Origin: Zoogloea sp041917255
GTDB lineage: Bacteria > Pseudomonadota > Gammaproteobacteria > Burkholderiales > Rhodocyclaceae
DNA: 64,000 nucleotides
Reading direction: 5' to 3'
NCBI GenBank assembly: GCA_041917255.1
Contig: JAYRYA010000024.1
Span: forward strand, 13,549-77,548
Made by a program: the position numbers and the translations under genes
The notes under the pieces: generated by a model
Told to the model about the DNA's origin: nothing
Seen by the model: the letters and a program-made list of their open reading frames with translations, nothing else
Databases searched by the model: none
Shown: in pieces, positions 61,652 through 64,000 of the stretch
How positions within the stretch are numbered: position 1 is the first letter of the stretch
Layout of the letters: the number at the start of each line of letters is the position of its first letter

Positions 61652-64000
61652 TCAGGCTTCGGGCTGGGCGCCTTCGCCGCCGACTTCCTGCTCGTCTTCG
61701 TCACCCTCGAGAATCTTCTGCACGCCGGAGAGGGTGCTGCCCTCGTCCACCGAGATCAGCGTCACGCCCTGGGTGGCACGGCCCATCTCGCGGATCTCGG
61801 AGACACGGGTACGCACCAGCACGCCGCCGGTGGTGATCAGCATCAGCTGATCCTTCTCGGTGACCAACGTTGCGGCGACGACCTTGCCGTTTCGGTCGGA
61901 GGTCTGGATCGCGATCATGCCCTTGGTGCCGCGGCCGTGGCGGGTGTATTCGGCGATCGGGGTGCGCTTGCCGAAGCCGTTCTCGGTGGCGGTGAGCACG
62001 CTCGGCGATTCGTCGCCGGAGACCACCATCGCGATCACGCTCTGGCCTTCCTCGAGCATCATGCCGCGCACGCCGCGGGCCTGACGGCCCATCGGGCGCA
62101 CGTCGTTCTCGGAGAAACGCACCGCCTTGCCGGCGTCGGAGAACATCATCACGTCGTGCTGACCGTCGGTGATCGCAACGCCAACCAGGAAATCGCCCTC
62201 GTCCAGCCCCACCGCGATGATGCCGGCCTTGCGGGGGTTGGAGAAATCGGTGAGCGGCGTCTTCTTGACCGTACCCTGGGCAGTGGCCATGAAGATGAAG
62301 TGGCCTTCGTCGAACTCCTTGACCGGCAGCACCGCGGTGATCTTCTCGCCTTCGAGCAGCGGGAAGAGGTTGACGATGGGCTTGCCGCGGGAGTTGCGGT
62401 TGCCTTCCGGCACCTCGTACACCTTGAGCCAGTACAGCCGGCCACGGTTGGAGAAGCACAGGATGTGGTCGTGGGTGTTGGCCACGAAGAGCTGGTCGAC
62501 GAAGTCGTCGTCCTTCACCGCCGCCGCCTGCTTGCCGCGGCCGCCACGCTTCTGGGCGCGGTAGTCGGTGAGCGGCTGGCGCTTGAAGTAGCCGGTGTGG
62601 GACAGGGTGACCACCATGTCCTGGGGGGCGATCAGGTCTTCGATGTTGATGTCGGCGGTGTTCATCACCACCTCGGAGCGCCGCGGGTCGCCGAACTGCT
62701 GCTTGATGAGGGCGAGCTCGTCACCGATGATTGCGGTGATCCGCTCCGGCCGGGCCAGGATGTCCAGCAGGTCGGCGATGTTGTCCATGACCTCGCGGTA
62801 CTCGGCGACGATCTTGTCCTGCTCGAGGCCGGTGAGGCGCTGCAGGCGCAGCTCGAGGATGGCCTGAGCCTGGGCGTCGGAGAGGCGGTAGCCCTGGGCC
62901 GACAGGCCGAACTCGGGCGCCAGCCCTGCGGGGCGGAAACTGTCGGCGGCGGCGCGCTGGAGCATTTCCTCCACCAGCGCCGAGCGCCACTCGCGGCCCA
63001 TCAGCGCGCGCTTGGCTTCCGGCGGCGTCGGCGCGGCCTTGATCAGGGCGATGATCTCATCCACGTTCGAGAGCGCAACCGCCAGGCCTTCGAGGATGTG
63101 ACCGCGCTCGCGGGCCTTGCGCAGTTCGAAGATGGTGCGACGGGTGACCACCTCGCGCCGGTGGGCGAGGAAGCAGTCGATCATCTGGCGCAGGTTGAGC
63201 AGGCGCGGCTTGCCATCCACCAGCGCCACCATGTTCATGCCGAAGGTGTCCTGCAGCTGGGTCTGCTTGAACAGGTTGTTCAGCACCACATCGGGCATCT
63301 CGTTGCGCTTGAGCTCGATCACCACGCGCATGCCCGACTTGTCGGACTCGTCGCGGATGTCGCTGATGCCCTCGATGCGCTTCTCGTTGACCAGCTCGGC
63401 GATCTTCTCGATCAGGCTCTTCTTGTTAACCTGATACGGAATCTCGTCGACGATGATCGCCTGGCGGTCGCCCTTGCCGATGTCCTCGAAGTGGGTGCGC
63501 GCGCGCATCACGACCCGGCCGCGGCCGGTGCGGTAGCCCTCCTGGACGCCGGCCAGGCCATAGATCAGGCCGGCGGTGGGGAAGTCGGGCGCAGGGACGA
63601 TCTTGATCAGCTCGTCGATGCTGACATCCGGCTCGGCCAGCAGCTTCTGGCAGGCATCGACCACCTCGACGAGGTTGTGGGGCGGGATGTTGGTCGCCAT
63701 GCCCACCGCGATGCCGCCGGAGCCGTTAATCAGCAGGTTGGGGATGCGCGAAGGCAGCACCAGCGGCTCTTTTTCGGAGCCGTCGTAGTTGGGGCCGAAG
63801 TCGACGGTTTCCTTGTCGATGTCGGCGAGCAGCTCATGGCCGATCTTGGCCATGCGGATTTCGGTGTAACGCATCGCCGCCGCGCTGTCGCCGTCCACCG
63901 AACCGAAGTTGCCCTGGCCGTCGACGAGCATGTAGCGCAGGGAGAAATCCTGGGCCATCCGCACGATGGTGTCGTATACAGACTGGTCGCCGTGGGGGTG
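61652..64000 (-). CDS. gyrA: DNA gyrase subunit A, N-terminus outside window
   Basis: About 783 C-terminal residues are in view and the frame stays open to base 64000. It begins inside the quinolone-resistance region, HPHGDQSVYDTIVRMAQ, then VDGQGNFGSVDGDSAAAMRYTE with the catalytic Tyr. The rest is the coiled coil, then the beta-pinwheel with the GyrA box (QKRGGRGKQ). The acidic tail ends DEDEQEVGGEGAQPEA. Position 83 in Escherichia coli numbering is Gln, where Ser or Thr is frequent. It is the first gene of the gyrA-serC-pheA run. Confidence 0.97.
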   Translation of the reverse strand, partial: HPHGDQSVYDTIVRMAQDFSLRYMLVDGQGNFGSVDGDSAAAMRYTEIRMAKIGHELLADIDKETVDFGPNYDGSEKEPLVLPSRIPNLLINGSGGIAVGMATNIPPHNLVEVVDACQKLLAEPDVSIDELIKIVPAPDFPTAGLIYGLAGVQEGYRTGRGRVVMRARTHFEDIGKGDRQAIIVDEIPYQVNKKSLIEKIAELVNEKRIEGISDIRDESDKSGMRVVIELKRNEMPDVVLNNLFKQTQLQDTFGMNMVALVDGKPRLLNLRQMIDCFLAHRREVVTRRTIFELRKARERGHILEGLAVALSNVDEIIALIKAAPTPPEAKRALMGREWRSALVEEMLQRAAADSFRPAGLAPEFGLSAQGYRLSDAQAQAILELRLQRLTGLEQDKIVAEYREVMDNIADLLDILARPERITAIIGDELALIKQQFGDPRRSEVVMNTADINIEDLIAPQDMVVTLSHTGYFKRQPLTDYRAQKRGGRGKQAAAVKDDDFVDQLFVANTHDHILCFSNRGRLYWLKVYEVPEGNRNSRGKPIVNLFPLLEGEKITAVLPVKEFDEGHFIFMATAQGTVKKTPLTDFSNPRKAGIIAVGLDEGDFLVGVAITDGQHDVMMFSDAGKAVRFSENDVRPMGRQARGVRGMMLEEGQSVIAMVVSGDESPSVLTATENGFGKRTPIAEYTRHGRGTKGMIAIQTSDRNGKVVAATLVTEKDQLMLITTGGVLVRTRVSEIREMGRATQGVTLISVDEGSTLSGVQKILEGDEDEQEVGGEGAQPEA

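Overview
The window is GC-rich chromosomal DNA from a betaproteobacterium, most likely a Rhodocyclales member of the Azoarcus/Thauera type (inference). The basis is the gene order serC-pheA-hisC-tyrA-aroA/cmk-rpsA-ihfB-lapA-lapB, the thrS-infC-rpmI-rplT-pheS-pheT-ihfA-merR block, a fused aroA-cmk gene, a betaproteobacterial proteasome homologue, and an FNR-type site before a multihaem cytochrome. No transposase, integrase or prophage gene is visible.

Layout. 1-8,700: the start of an octahaem cytochrome of the tetrathionate-reductase family (cut by the window edge), a meta-cleavage-product type hydrolase, a run of minus-strand genes (CinA-like, EI24 and small membrane proteins), a three-gene TraB/GumN - TIR - lipoprotein amidase unit, then miaA and an Excalibur protein. 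8,700-16,000: an EF-hand protein and a D-amino-acid unit (dadA-ridA-permease-alr) facing a TyrR/PhhR-type regulator across a palindromic operator. 16,000-21,700: MaoC, esterase, a cNMP/CBS/DUF294 protein coupled to an exonuclease-fold protein that has lost its catalytic acids, then a LysR regulator divergent from a TauE-type transporter.

21,900-35,600 is the notable part: a complete, rearranged type I-F CRISPR-Cas locus. cas2-3 reads leftward. cas8f-cas5f-cas7f-cas6f-cas1 read rightward as an overlapping operon and run directly into an array of 90 repeats and 89 spacers. In the gap between cas2-3 and cas8f lies a crRNA-like element built from two degenerate repeats around a 25-nt guide. The guide partly matches, next to a CC PAM, the -35 region of the cas8f promoter. 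Four of the mismatches fall at guide positions 6, 12, 18 and 24, the positions that are flipped out in type I effector complexes. This looks like a Cas-regulating RNA of the CreR/CreA kind, which would let the effector complex repress its own operon.

35,600-64,000 is core genome: rnk, orn, an M48 protease, rsgA, the proteasome homologue, the translation block (thrS, infC with an ATC start, rpmI, rplT, pheST, ihfA, merR), tRNA-Val(GAC), cysM, ugd, lapAB, ihfB, rpsA, aromatic amino acid and serine biosynthesis genes, and the 5' part of gyrA cut by the right edge.
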